A stretch of DNA of 44,691 nucleotides from Rhodobacter sp. Lineage in GTDB: Bacteria > Pseudomonadota > Alphaproteobacteria > Rhodobacterales > Rhodobacteraceae. Below, piece by piece: positions 28,869 to 37,524 of this stretch. Position numbers and translations under genes: made by a program. The notes beneath the pieces are model-generated. The model was not told the DNA's origin and did not search any database. It saw nothing but the letters and a program-made list of their open reading frames with translations. Each line of letters starts with the position of its first letter. Position 1 is the first letter of the stretch. Location of the stretch: the NCBI GenBank assembly GCA_022824145.1, contig JAJEAY010000036.1:1-44691 (forward strand). The letters run 5' to 3'.

Positions 28869-29777
28869 TCAATCAGCGAATATCCTGTGTCGGTTTGAAA
28901 TTGAAGTGCCAGCTCGGCCTGCAGATGACTTTACCGACGCGGGACAGCCAGCACTTTCCGCGACCGTGCGCAGCTCAAGCTCCAGCAGCTGGCTTCGCAG
29001 CACCTCTTCCGCCTGCTCCGCCGCCATCGCCGCCTCCGCCCCGACCGGCGACACCAGGTCCAGGAAACGGTCGGCATCGGCCCTGTCGATTCCGATGCCG
29101 CCGACCGAAAAGCAGCTTCGGTTCGCCCCGAGCTCCGGCGAGCGCCGGTTGCAGAAATAGCTTCGGTCTTTGTTATCCCGAACACTGATCGACCTGGCGC
29201 AGCGGCCGCACAGGGCGAGGCCCTGGAGAAGCGCCGCCCCCTCGCGCGCCGCGCCCCGCTTCCGGTCGAGGACGGCCGGGTTCGCCGCCAAGGTCTCCTG
29301 CACCTCCACCCATTCGGGCCAGCTCACGCACCCTTCGTGGCGACCGGGCTTCAGGACGCGCCACCTCTCCTCCGGCGGCAGCAGCGTTCCGTCGCCGCGG
29401 TAGGCGGCCCGCGCCTTCCCGTAGGCGTAGGCGCCGCCCATCGCGGGATTCCTCAGAATCTCCATCACCCGCGAATAGGTCGCGTCCCTCCAAACCGCCG
29501 CGTCCGCGCCATGCGGACGGCTCGGGAGCCGCGCGCCCGCCTCCCGCAGAAGATGCGTGGCCTGCAGTCCCGACCCGCCCTCGCGGAAGCGGGTGAAGAC
29601 CGCCTCGACCGCCGCCTGGACCCAAAGGTCGGGATCCTTCCGGATCCCGTTCCCTTCGCGGACGAAACCACAGACAACGGAAGCGTAAAGCTCTCCGCGC
29701 TGGGCCTTGCTGCGCCGCCGCTCGATGACCTTGACTTCCCGACCGTCGAACGGATGCCGGAAACGACGCATGAACAC
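28869..29777 (-). pseudogene. Large serine recombinase fragment lacking the catalytic domain
   Basis: About 302 residues. The part present matches the recombinase domain of large serine recombinases (ERRRSKAQRGELYASVVCGF, then VFTRFREGGSGLQATHLLRE), a region carrying NPAMGGAYAYGKARA, and the zinc-ribbon segment LCGRCARSISVRDN...YFCNRR. The N-terminal resolvase domain with the catalytic Ser (about 120-140 residues) is missing. Upstream sequence (29780-29960) is in a different frame and not recombinase-like. The 3' end lies only 28 bp from trkA. It is a broken integrase-type gene and a likely scar of an insertion. Confidence 0.75.
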
Positions 29778-30085
29778 CGGCCCGAAGGGCCGCGGGTCTT
29801 CAAGTGGTGCAGTAGGGAGGCTTGTTCTCGACCAAGCGGTCCCAAAGACGATGCTCGCGGCCGCCGCGCGTCGGCCGCACCGTGACAGCGCTCAGGTCGA
29901 TGGACGAACCCGGTGTCGGAAGAATCACCATGGACGGCATGATGCCGCATGGAAAACGAAATGGTCAGCCCTGAAATCACTGCGCCCCTACCATGGGGTC
30001 GAAAATAAAATTGCCCTGGCTGGGAACAGACGATCCTCGTGCAGTCGCGGCATAGGCAGTATCCTTCTTGATCGGGCTCGGCGAT
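29778..30085. other. Spacer between recombinase fragment and ComA-like gene 1
   Basis: About 300 bp. A minus-strand frame reads MPSMVILPTPGSSIDLSAV followed by REHRLWDRLVENKPPYC and a stop. It could be the start of a truncated mobile-element protein, but I cannot name it. No terminator hairpin with a U-tract was found after the ComA-like gene. Confidence 0.3.
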
Positions 30086-30898
30086 TCAGTCTTTGTGGAA
30101 CACTGCCGCTTTGGACCAGGTCAAGGTGCAGGGGCCGTACCCGCGGCGCGCGGCCTCTATCTGCATGACCTGTGAATGATCGACGAACACGTTCACCTTG
30201 GGGCCGTACGCGTTCATGTAGTAGGACATGACATCCTGATCATCCGCTTCGAACATTATGTCCCTGACCGGAATGTCGGCAGCGAATTCGTCCACAAAAT
30301 CCCAGCGCTCCTCGCCGAATTTGACGTTCTCATAGACGCCTTCCGCCTCGATCAGAACCTTCCATGCGCCGTTTTCAAGCGCCCGTCTGGCCTGCGCCTT
30401 CTTCCTTTTGGCGAAGGTGCGGCCATCGACCACAGGTTCATGAGCAAATGACAGGCCGCATTCCACGATAGGTTTGATGCCCTTGCCGTTCACATAATCC
30501 AGCAGTTCAGCCAGATCCTCGTCATCAATGCTACGCGCAATAAGCGAGATCTCCATGATATCGACGTCTAGATTTGCAGCATAGTCGACGACTTCTCTTG
30601 TAGCCTGGATTCCCGCGCTTAATGCCTGATCCATGATTGGGTTTCCAACCGCAACCCGAACGTCGTGGCCATGGCTACTTCTGATGACTCTCTTTATTTC
30701 CGCTTCCGGCACAAATGTTAGCTGGTTTGTGCCGATCTTGATGATGTCTGTGAGAGCACCGTAACAAGCAAGGAAATCACTGAAATATTGTCCCAGGACT
30801 TTCGGTGCGCGAACATAGTTCAGCCCCCTGTCACGCGGCTTTGGCTCGCGCTCGATCATGCCCGAACGTGCCTCGACGTAGCTTTGCGTTTTCGTCAT
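30086..30898 (-). CDS. ComA-family (phosphosulfolactate synthase-like) protein 1
   Basis: 270 residues, TIM-barrel family of (2R)-phospho-3-sulfolactate synthase (ComA). ComA adds sulfite to phosphoenolpyruvate in archaeal coenzyme M synthesis. Matching stations in order: RDRGLNYVRAP, DIIKIGTNQLTFVPE (ComA DFVKFGWG), VDIMEISLIARSID (ComA VEISDGSSDIS), PIVECGLS, KVLIEAEGVYENV (ComA YVIIEGRESG), DIMFEADDQD (ComA VIFEAPQK) and an ARRGYGP end. The ATG at 30898 has GAGGAA about 7 nt upstream. It is 11 bp after the transporter permease and surely cotranscribed. Bacterial members of unknown reaction are common; the true substrate is not known. Confidence 0.72.
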   Translation of the reverse strand: MTKTQSYVEARSGMIEREPKPRDRGLNYVRAPKVLGQYFSDFLACYGALTDIIKIGTNQLTFVPEAEIKRVIRSSHGHDVRVAVGNPIMDQALSAGIQATREVVDYAANLDVDIMEISLIARSIDDEDLAELLDYVNGKGIKPIVECGLSFAHEPVVDGRTFAKRKKAQARRALENGAWKVLIEAEGVYENVKFGEERWDFVDEFAADIPVRDIMFEADDQDVMSYYMNAYGPKVNVFVDHSQVMQIEAARRGYGPCTLTWSKAAVFHKD

Positions 30899-30909
30899 GT
30901 CTTGTTTCC

Positions 30910-32904
30910 TCAATCGGCCCCACCAAGCCACCAGGGCAGTGGGATGAAATCGGCAATTATACCCGCCGGGTATTGGAGCGTCAGCACGCCTGAAAGCGTC
31001 CAGAGGACGATCAGTACAGCTGCCGAGACGGTGCTCGATATGAGATATTTGCTGCGGTCGTGCAGCAGTATGAACCCGTTGATCAAAGCCACGGCAGCGA
31101 TTGGGAATCCAAGCACGAAAACCAGCCCGAGGAACACGGGGATGAGAGCAAAAGCACGCAACTGATCAAATAGAGTGCCTTCAGCCTCAAAGATGTTCCG
31201 GGACATGACCCGCAGCGCCGCGTTGCTGGAAATAATGCTATCCATCGAGGGTGTTTGACGCATCATCTGAAGAACGGCAATGGTTGCGAGCAAGGCCAGG
31301 AGTACTCCGCTAAGTGCAATTGGGTAGATGCTCGCCCGGAAATCCAGGTTCATGACCTGAAGGATCATGCTGATGGGAAACAATGCCGCCAGGCAAGTAA
31401 ACAAGGTCTGTTTTCGTTGCTCTGTTACGACCGCCCCGCCAACCGGAGACATCTTTTGACGCAGAAGCAGAACGATTGTGCCAAAGGCCAGTACGATCAG
31501 AATTATCGACCCCGTACGATACAGGAAGGACAGACCATATGCCGCGCTGACTTGATAGCTCAGCAGTTCGATCTTGGACGAAAGGAAGAAACCGATCAGA
31601 AGCGCGGGGCGCGACCACCCGAACGTCTTGAAGACCACGCCCACCGCACCAAACAGCATCAGAGCCACGAAATCGGACCAATCGCGGCCGTTGTTAAACG
31701 TCGCGAAAAAGATCAAAACGACTAGGATGGGCGCCAGAATGAAGAACGGTACGCGCGTGAGTTGGGCCATTGGGCGAGCAAGGAACAGGCACAGGCCGGC
31801 GCCGAAGATATTTGCCACTGCCAGAGACCAGATAATCAGATAGGTGATGTCCAGCTGGGTCGTGACCATCTCGATGCCTGGCTCGATACCGACAAGGATC
31901 AGGCCCCCGAGCAGCAAAACTTTGTTGCCGGAGCCGGGAATGCCCAGCAAGATCGTTGGGATCAGCGCGCCGCCTTCCTTAGCGTTGTTAGCCGATTCAG
32001 GCGCGATCACTCCTCGGATATCACCAGTACCAAGCGTTTCGGGGTTTTTGATCGTTTGTTTCGCGTGGCTATAGGCGATCCAGTCAACGACGGTTCCGCC
32101 GAGCCCCGGTAATGCCCCGACAAGAACCCCCACCGTCGAGCATCGGATGATCAGGAACCAATTGCTGACGGCATCGCGCATGCCGCGCAACCAGCCCTTC
32201 TCCAGTTTTCCGCCGCCGGCAACCGTGGATTTCGAATGAAGGAGGCTGACAATCTCCGGAACCGCAAAGAGACCCAGGCCCACTACGACGAGCGGAAAAC
32301 CGTCGGTGAGGTACAACGTGCCAAACGTATAACGCGGATCGCCGGTGATTTGGGCCAGTCCAACTGTGCCTATAACCAGGCCGATCACGCAACTGGCCAA
32401 ACCCTTTAAAAAATTCGCGCCGGTGAGTGCGCCGATCATCAGAAGGGCCAGGATGATAAGGAGGAACTGCTCACCGAAGCCAAAGGACATAATCAACGGT
32501 TTCGCGAAGAAGATCGAAACACTCAGGATCATGGCTCCAAACAGACCGCCAGCCAGCGATGACAGGAACGCGGCGGATAATGCCCTGGAGGCTTCACCTC
32601 GTTTGGCCAGAGGATGACCATCCAATACAGTCGCTTGGGAACCTGCTGTTCCGGGAATGCCCAGCAAGACCGCCGGGAAGGTATCTGATGTGGTAGTCGG
32701 CGCTAGAACGCCGATCATCATTGCAAGGGCGACACTTGGCTCAAACGTGTAGACAAATGGCAGCAAGATCGCCAAGCCCGACGTTCCGCCGAGACCGGGC
32801 AAAATGCCCAGCGTCAGGCCAAGAATCATACCTGCCATGAGGTAAGGAAAGTGAGATATCTGGAACAGCTGCGTGAGCGCTGAGATGAACATTTCAGTTT
32901 CCAC
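30910..32904 (-). CDS. TctA-TctB fused permease of a tripartite tricarboxylate transporter
   Basis: 664 residues. Residues 1 to about 500 are TctA, with the two family Gly-Pro loops GILPGLGGTSGLAILLPF near 34-51 and GALPGLGGTVVDWIAYSHAKQ. A linker with RQKMSPVGGAVVTEQRKQ follows. The last about 150 residues form four further membrane helices of the small TctB (DUF1468) subunit, ending YPAGIIADFIPLPWW. TctB is normally a separate gene; none exists here, supporting a real fusion. The GTG start at 32904 has AGAGG close upstream. It lies between the tctC-like gene and ComA-like gene 1. Confidence 0.88.
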   Translation of the reverse strand: METEMFISALTQLFQISHFPYLMAGMILGLTLGILPGLGGTSGLAILLPFVYTFEPSVALAMMIGVLAPTTTSDTFPAVLLGIPGTAGSQATVLDGHPLAKRGEASRALSAAFLSSLAGGLFGAMILSVSIFFAKPLIMSFGFGEQFLLIILALLMIGALTGANFLKGLASCVIGLVIGTVGLAQITGDPRYTFGTLYLTDGFPLVVVGLGLFAVPEIVSLLHSKSTVAGGGKLEKGWLRGMRDAVSNWFLIIRCSTVGVLVGALPGLGGTVVDWIAYSHAKQTIKNPETLGTGDIRGVIAPESANNAKEGGALIPTILLGIPGSGNKVLLLGGLILVGIEPGIEMVTTQLDITYLIIWSLAVANIFGAGLCLFLARPMAQLTRVPFFILAPILVVLIFFATFNNGRDWSDFVALMLFGAVGVVFKTFGWSRPALLIGFFLSSKIELLSYQVSAAYGLSFLYRTGSIILIVLAFGTIVLLLRQKMSPVGGAVVTEQRKQTLFTCLAALFPISMILQVMNLDFRASIYPIALSGVLLALLATIAVLQMMRQTPSMDSIISSNAALRVMSRNIFEAEGTLFDQLRAFALIPVFLGLVFVLGFPIAAVALINGFILLHDRSKYLISSTVSAAVLIVLWTLSGVLTLQYPAGIIADFIPLPWWLGGAD

Positions 32905-33065
32905 GGCGACCTCTTTCGTGAGTTTTTTCGGCTTTCGTCACCATGTTTCTGCGCCACTTGTTTGTAACGTCACCTGCGCAAGGCCCTCCGTGTACGGACG
33001 CCTTCAGGGCGATGCAGGCGGTGGTGCAATCGTTGCAACGTTTTGGCAGAGCGTATTTGAGGCGA

Positions 33066-33092
33066 CTGGCCCCGAACAAAACCCGGGGCCAG
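33066..33092 (-). promoter_or_regulatory. Strong hairpin between TctC and TctA-TctB genes
   Basis: CTGGCCCCG (33066-33074) and CGGGGCCAG (33084-33092) form a perfect 9-bp GC-rich stem with a 9-nt loop, 27 bp after the tctC stop. No U-tract follows on the minus strand. It fits an mRNA-stabilising or attenuating structure that lets the binding protein be made in excess over the permease, as in many binding-protein operons. Confidence 0.6.
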
Positions 33093-33118
33093 CTCAATTC
33101 ACAGTTTCCGCGTCGAGG

Positions 33119-34213
33119 TCATTCGATACGATAGGTCAGGTTATAGTGAGCAATCGCGTCATTGAACTGCTGCTTGCTCGCGTCGGACAGGTCGACAGCC
33201 TTGCCAATGATACCGCGCACGTCTTCGCCGATCACGACCGGGAAAGGCCCGATATTCTTGGGGGCCGCTTCAATGAATTCGGCGTCCTTGGTCATTTCCT
33301 CGACAGCCTTGCGCCAGGCATCGACGATCTCCGACGGCGTGCCGTTGGGCAGTACCAGACCTTTGGAGGCAGGACCCCAGTTGGCAGCAATCACTTCATA
33401 GGCTTCGCGCTCCGCGCCTTCCAGCGGCTTGCCGTGAACTTTTTCGTACATTTCCGGGAAGGTCAGTGCATCCGGCGAATAGGACGGACGCTGGACAGAG
33501 CCATCAGGCTGCAACACGCCCAGCGTCATGAACTGATGCACTTTCCCATCGGCAATGTCCTTGCTGACCGTCTTCAGGAAGTTGCCCGTCCCATGCGAAG
33601 CCATTTGCAATTCGCCTCGTTGAAAGGACTGATACCCGGCCGAGCTTGACAGACCAGGAATAGGACGCGCCCCATCCACACCCAGCGTTTTGTAAATCCA
33701 AAGGTGGAACATGTCCGCCGAAGCGGCCGTCTTGAACGGGAAAAGCGCAACCGGCAGCTCACGAAGACCGGAAATATCATTCGGCCCGTCTGCCAGATCT
33801 GCATGCGTGACCCAGTGCGTTGTGGTCGCAAGCGACAAAACCGGTTCGTAGGACAGCAGGTCAAATTTGGCCAGCGGATTGCCGGTCGCTTGCTGCATGT
33901 TCACCGAAGACGATGTAGCAAGCGCAAACGTGCCATCGGCTTCTTGGTTGTCATGGAAAAAGTTTCCGCCCTTGATTGTTCCTCCGCCCGGCATGTGCTG
34001 AAGCTGAATCACCGGATTGCCCGGCAAGTATTTGGACAGGTACGGCTGGAAAAAACGGAACGTGCGCGACGTCCCACCACCCTCTTTGAACGGGATGATG
34101 ATCGTTACCGTTTCACCTTCGAAATTCACTTCTGCATGTGCGGCAGTCGTGGAAAGTGACACCACCCCTGCTGCAATCACGCCTGACAAGGTCTTAAGCG
34201 TTTTCTTTAGCAT
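33119..34213 (-). CDS. TctC-type periplasmic substrate-binding protein
   Basis: 364 residues. A Sec signal peptide covers about residues 1-27 (MLKKTLKTL, a hydrophobic core, cleavage after AHA). The mature part starts VNFEGETVTIIIPFKEGGGT, the beta-strand and Pro/Gly loop that closes over the ligand in TTT receptors (Bug family, PF03401). The closing segment EMYEKVHGKPLEGAEREAY is typical too. It delivers ligand to the fused permease. Ligands of this family are mostly small carboxylates. The ATG at 34213 has GAGGAG about 6 nt upstream. A LacI-type palindrome lies upstream at 34475. Confidence 0.88.
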   Translation of the reverse strand: MLKKTLKTLSGVIAAGVVSLSTTAAHAEVNFEGETVTIIIPFKEGGGTSRTFRFFQPYLSKYLPGNPVIQLQHMPGGGTIKGGNFFHDNQEADGTFALATSSSVNMQQATGNPLAKFDLLSYEPVLSLATTTHWVTHADLADGPNDISGLRELPVALFPFKTAASADMFHLWIYKTLGVDGARPIPGLSSSAGYQSFQRGELQMASHGTGNFLKTVSKDIADGKVHQFMTLGVLQPDGSVQRPSYSPDALTFPEMYEKVHGKPLEGAEREAYEVIAANWGPASKGLVLPNGTPSEIVDAWRKAVEEMTKDAEFIEAAPKNIGPFPVVIGEDVRGIIGKAVDLSDASKQQFNDAIAHYNLTYRIE

Positions 34214-34474
34214 TCTATTCTCCTCAGTTTTGGCTGCAGTTCTTCCAGGCAGCCTAGTCTGGCGGTGCGGGGTCAGTACCGCGGCGCCATTGATGGAAAG
34301 CAACTCGGCAGGCATATCCGATGCCCCCAGGTCATTTCTTGAGCGCGCCCCTAGCGGAACATTCCCTCAGCGCACGATATCGTGGGTTCATGGTTGTTTC
34401 GTTTGTCGATATTCCTCCTCCCACACAATCGGCGGTATCGCCGTACCCTCGCTTGTTTCTCCTATTGCCAATTA

Positions 34475-34488
34475 TGATATCGTTATCA
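34475..34488. promoter_or_regulatory. LacI-type operator 2 (upstream of the transporter genes)
   Basis: TGATATCGTTATCA is a near-perfect palindrome centred on CG, as is typical for LacI-family operators. It differs from operator 1 at 35519 by two bases in 14. It lies 262 bp before the tctC start, just after the ComA-like 2 stop. It suggests a second regulated promoter for the transporter part. Confidence 0.65.
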
Positions 34489-34504
34489 ATTTTGGCCGCG
34501 AAGA

Positions 34505-35356
34505 TTACTTGTGACTAACCGCTTCCAACTCCGGATAGCGGTCGTAAAGCAGGTTCGCCGGCCTTTCGCCGGCCCTCAGTTGATCGACGAACATTACCTG
34601 GCTCGGCATGATGTTGGTGACGTTGCAGTCGCAGCCGAACATCTCGAAGTAGTCCAGCAAGTTCGCATACCACATCATCTCCGCCTCTTTGGTCGAAGTG
34701 ACCTCGAACGCCACGCGATCCTTGCCCAGTGCTTCCTGGACTTCGCTCAGAACGTCTTTTGCGGCTTCTTCCTGAATCTCGATTTCTTCGTGATCGATCA
34801 AAAGCGTGAAGGCTCCATGCGCCAGAAACGGTTCGGCGCCCTGAACGATCTCCGCCGCGGTGGCCGGAACATCCGCCGCACCCTTTCTCCAGCCACGTTC
34901 GGGATGGTGCTCATATATCAGGCTCATACCACAATCGATGGCGCGCTGGCGCCACGCCTTGATTTGCAGGTCCGAGACGTCGCCAAAGGTGTTCATGAAT
35001 TCCATGACCGGAAACCCAAGCTCTGCGCCCGCTTCGATGGCCTCGTCGACCACTCCGTTCCTGTAGGCCCGGACAAAGAACCCGTGGTCCAGATAGGGCT
35101 GGACCGAGTGCTTTTTGTAGAGCTCAATTTTGCGCTTAACCCATTCTGCGGGGTGATTCAGCACCTGCGTCGTCGCGATTTTTACATGGTCAATGCGCTC
35201 GCCCGCTACGTTCAGGAAGTCCTCAAGCTCTGTCAAGCCCATGCGTTCATGGTACCAGGGTGCTTCGTCGTAGCCCACGTCCTTGGCCCACAGCTGGCGA
35301 CTCGTTCTCGGCTTTGGTTCGACGCCTCGCAGAGAGAATACCTCAGCCATGGACAT
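34505..35356 (-). CDS. ComA-family (phosphosulfolactate synthase-like) protein 2
   Basis: 283 residues, a diverged second member of the ComA TIM-barrel family. Stations: IDHVKIATTQVLNHP (ComA DFVKFGWG), QPYLDHGFFVRAYRNG, FPVMEFMNTFGDVS, MSLIYEHHPERGW, AFTLLIDHEEIEIQ, RVAFEVTSTKEAEMM and VTNIMPSQVMFVDQLRAGERP. The last matches the ComA end with LANI and the closing RRG turn. Several positions where gene 1 keeps ComA-like residues differ here, so it may bind a different substrate or pair with gene 1. The ATG at 35356 has AAGGAA about 7 nt upstream; a second ATG lies two codons on. First structural gene after the regulator. Confidence 0.65.
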   Translation of the reverse strand: MSMAEVFSLRGVEPKPRTSRQLWAKDVGYDEAPWYHERMGLTELEDFLNVAGERIDHVKIATTQVLNHPAEWVKRKIELYKKHSVQPYLDHGFFVRAYRNGVVDEAIEAGAELGFPVMEFMNTFGDVSDLQIKAWRQRAIDCGMSLIYEHHPERGWRKGAADVPATAAEIVQGAEPFLAHGAFTLLIDHEEIEIQEEAAKDVLSEVQEALGKDRVAFEVTSTKEAEMMWYANLLDYFEMFGCDCNVTNIMPSQVMFVDQLRAGERPANLLYDRYPELEAVSHK

Positions 35357-35518
35357 CGTTCTTTCCTTAAGCATATTTGGAACCCTCGGGATATGATCCA
35401 ATTCCCGAGCTCCACTCGGACACTGGTAGATTTACGCTCCGTGGCCCGTCGGATGCTCGACAGCTGCCTTGGCGTACGACCGCATGATTGCTCAAAATAT
35501 CACTCCCTCGCTGATTTA

Positions 35519-35553
35519 TGACAACGTTATCATTTAGATTTTGGAAATGTCAA
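35519..35553 (-). promoter_or_regulatory. Sigma70-type promoter overlapped by LacI-type operator 1
   Basis: On the minus strand a consensus -35 TTGACA (35548-35553) is followed after 16 bp by GATAAC (35526-35531) as a -10. The palindrome TGACAACGTTATCA (35519-35532) covers the -10, a classical repression geometry. It lies about 165 bp ahead of ComA-like gene 2. Binding by the adjacent LacI-family protein is inferred from position and from the near-identical second site. Confidence 0.7.
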
Positions 35554-35933
35554 CATGGTTGAAAGCGTCTAAGTTCAGCATCCATCTATCTGCTTGCAGC
35601 CGTCAGATGTGGCAGAGCCAAGCTTTTGAATTTTTTCGGTAAGTTCTGGCTGACTGGCAGAGCGTTTTCGACGACACCGGCGACGACACGCGTTTGCGTG
35701 TATTGCTGAGCCTGCCAAAAAATGACGGAAGGCCGTATGCCCGGGTGGCCGAGTGCTCGTCGCAACAGCACAACCGATTCGTGATCATATTCTCCGACTG
35801 AACGGAGATGCGTCGCCATGCGCGCGCTCTGATACCCATATGCCTTTTTTTTTGCGCCTGCAGCCACCGCAACCGCCAGATTTCCTGACTCATAAAATCT
35901 GTGAGTCTTGAGCCAGAGTTCAACTGATTGCAG
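35554..35933. other. Spacer after the LacI-family regulator gene
   Basis: No recognised gene. A 6-bp inverted repeat GACTCA...TGAGTC (35887-35907) lies 27 bp after the regulator stop. A run of nine A bases on the minus strand at about 35846-35854 follows a GC-rich stretch. Neither forms a clear intrinsic terminator. Confidence 0.3.
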
Positions 35934-36989
35934 TTACCCGCAGTGGGACTCCAATGCGGGCCCCATGGAGCCCCGTTCAATCAGTTTACAACTCAACAAT
36001 TGTCTTTTTGCCGGTCCCTCAAGATTGGCACCTATTTTGTCCAGCAATGCTAAGGCCGCCGTTCGCCCTATTTCCCGTCGGTTTTTTTGAACGGTTGTCA
36101 GAGGTGGGGAGCTCACCTCTCCCGAAAATATCCCGTCCATGCCAACGACAGAAAGACGTTCGGGCACCTGGATCCCTTTTTCATTTGCAACTTGCAACGA
36201 TGCAAGCGCCAGGATGTCATTTGAAGAAAATATCGCAGTTGGCAGGTTCGGGCGGTCAAGGAACTCGTTCATGATCCGTCGTGCTGCGGAAAATGAAGAC
36301 GTGGAGCTAACTCCAAAGTCGCTCTCCAGTAAATTTTCCGGCGAAACGGACATTCCTCTCTCACGGTGGAACTCACGAAAAAGTTCGGCCCTCCAGTTCG
36401 ACCCCGACCGCATCGAGCCTCCGACAAACAGAGCCATACGGCGATGACCGAGCTGGTACAAACGTTCAAGGGCGAGACGCATTCCGCTCCGGCTGTCATT
36501 GCCAACCGTATCGTACATCGCGAACTTTTCCGAGTTCGACAGAAGGACAAAAGGTATTGTGTGTAGAGAGCTAAAGTCGGTTGCTGTATCCGAAGGAGAC
36601 AAAATAGCACCTTCGACGCAAGTGCGCACCATATAGTCAAAGTGCTCTTGTTCGACCTCTGGGTTCCATTCGTTGTACAGATGGACAACGCTGTACCCTT
36701 TTTCCCTCAAAACATCCTGAATGCCTTTTACCAGTTCGGGGAAAAACGGGTTCGTGATGTCGGCGATCGAGACGGCAATCGTATTGGTCTGCTGCAACCG
36801 AAAGTTGGCAGCGATGGCGTTTCTCTGATAGCCAACTCTTTTGGCAGCATCCAACACCCGATTTCTCGTGATCTCTTTGACGTGGATACCGGTTTGACCG
36901 TTCAGGACCCGCGCAACAGTTGCCTGCGACAAGCCGCACTCTTTCGCAACATCAATTATTGTCGCTCTTCTTTTCCTTGACTTGCCCAT
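35934..36989 (-). CDS. LacI-family transcriptional regulator
   Basis: 351 residues. The N-terminal DNA-binding domain is ATIIDVAKECGLSQATVARV at residues 9-28, with the hinge reaching RVGYQRNAIA near 60. The rest is a periplasmic-binding-like effector domain (TNTIAVSIADITNPFFPEL, then FVLLSNSEKFAMYDTV and TAIFSSNDILALASLQ). The Ala-Thr-Val recognition helix (QATVARVLN) is standard for palindromes centred on CG, matching the two TGA...TCA sites found in the cluster. It probably represses the ComA/TTT genes until the substrate or a metabolite binds. It is on the same strand, first in the cluster. Confidence 0.92.
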   Translation of the reverse strand: MGKSRKRRATIIDVAKECGLSQATVARVLNGQTGIHVKEITRNRVLDAAKRVGYQRNAIAANFRLQQTNTIAVSIADITNPFFPELVKGIQDVLREKGYSVVHLYNEWNPEVEQEHFDYMVRTCVEGAILSPSDTATDFSSLHTIPFVLLSNSEKFAMYDTVGNDSRSGMRLALERLYQLGHRRMALFVGGSMRSGSNWRAELFREFHRERGMSVSPENLLESDFGVSSTSSFSAARRIMNEFLDRPNLPTAIFSSNDILALASLQVANEKGIQVPERLSVVGMDGIFSGEVSSPPLTTVQKNRREIGRTAALALLDKIGANLEGPAKRQLLSCKLIERGSMGPALESHCG

Positions 36990-37524
36990 TCTTTCTTCCC
37001 GTTTGTTGCCACTCGCCCATCAACGTTGCTGGGTTCGTCGGTTTCTTTAGGGCCGCGCTGACTCGTTGCCAGTGCCGAAGATTAGTCGTTCTGCTGGAGA
37101 TCGCACGCGATTACCGTGTTTGTCCAACAAGATCATGTTACTACCAAAGGTGTTATGTCAGGATGTGCAACCCTTTAGTGGAACCTAAGACCTTAGCTGC
37201 GCCCTCTGAATTTGCGTAACCCAAGTTTTCAACGCATCGATTGTCTCAGGGCTTCCAAGTCTCGATTATTGAATTCGACCGCAGCGAAAGGCGGATTGAA
37301 CTCCCATGGGATCAGCAGTGATAAACGACCGGTCTTGGGGCAACCCGTTGCGCTGCAAAATTTTTGCGCTGCTTGTGCAGAGGACTTCTGCGTCAGCAAT
37401 AGCTGCGCGAGCAAGAGGCGGGTTCGTTCGCACACCGGACATCGGTGCAATCCGCGGCGAACGACTGCTTCGAGCCCAGAGCGGACCCGGAAGCAGCGAT
37501 CAGGTTGACAACCCTCTGAACCAA
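36990..37524. other. Intergenic region between regulator and transposase
   Basis: 535 bp, no gene recognised. CAACGTTG at 37021-37028 resembles only the core of the LacI operators (7 of 14 positions of the full site) and could be a weak autoregulatory site 32 bp before the regulator ATG. Short ORFs on both strands around 37212-37508 show no recognisable content. Confidence 0.3.

Noticed and set aside
34511-35521. 336-codon plus-strand frame opposite ComA-like gene 2
   Set aside because: Shadow frame. The minus strand has a ribosome site, operon context and family similarity.
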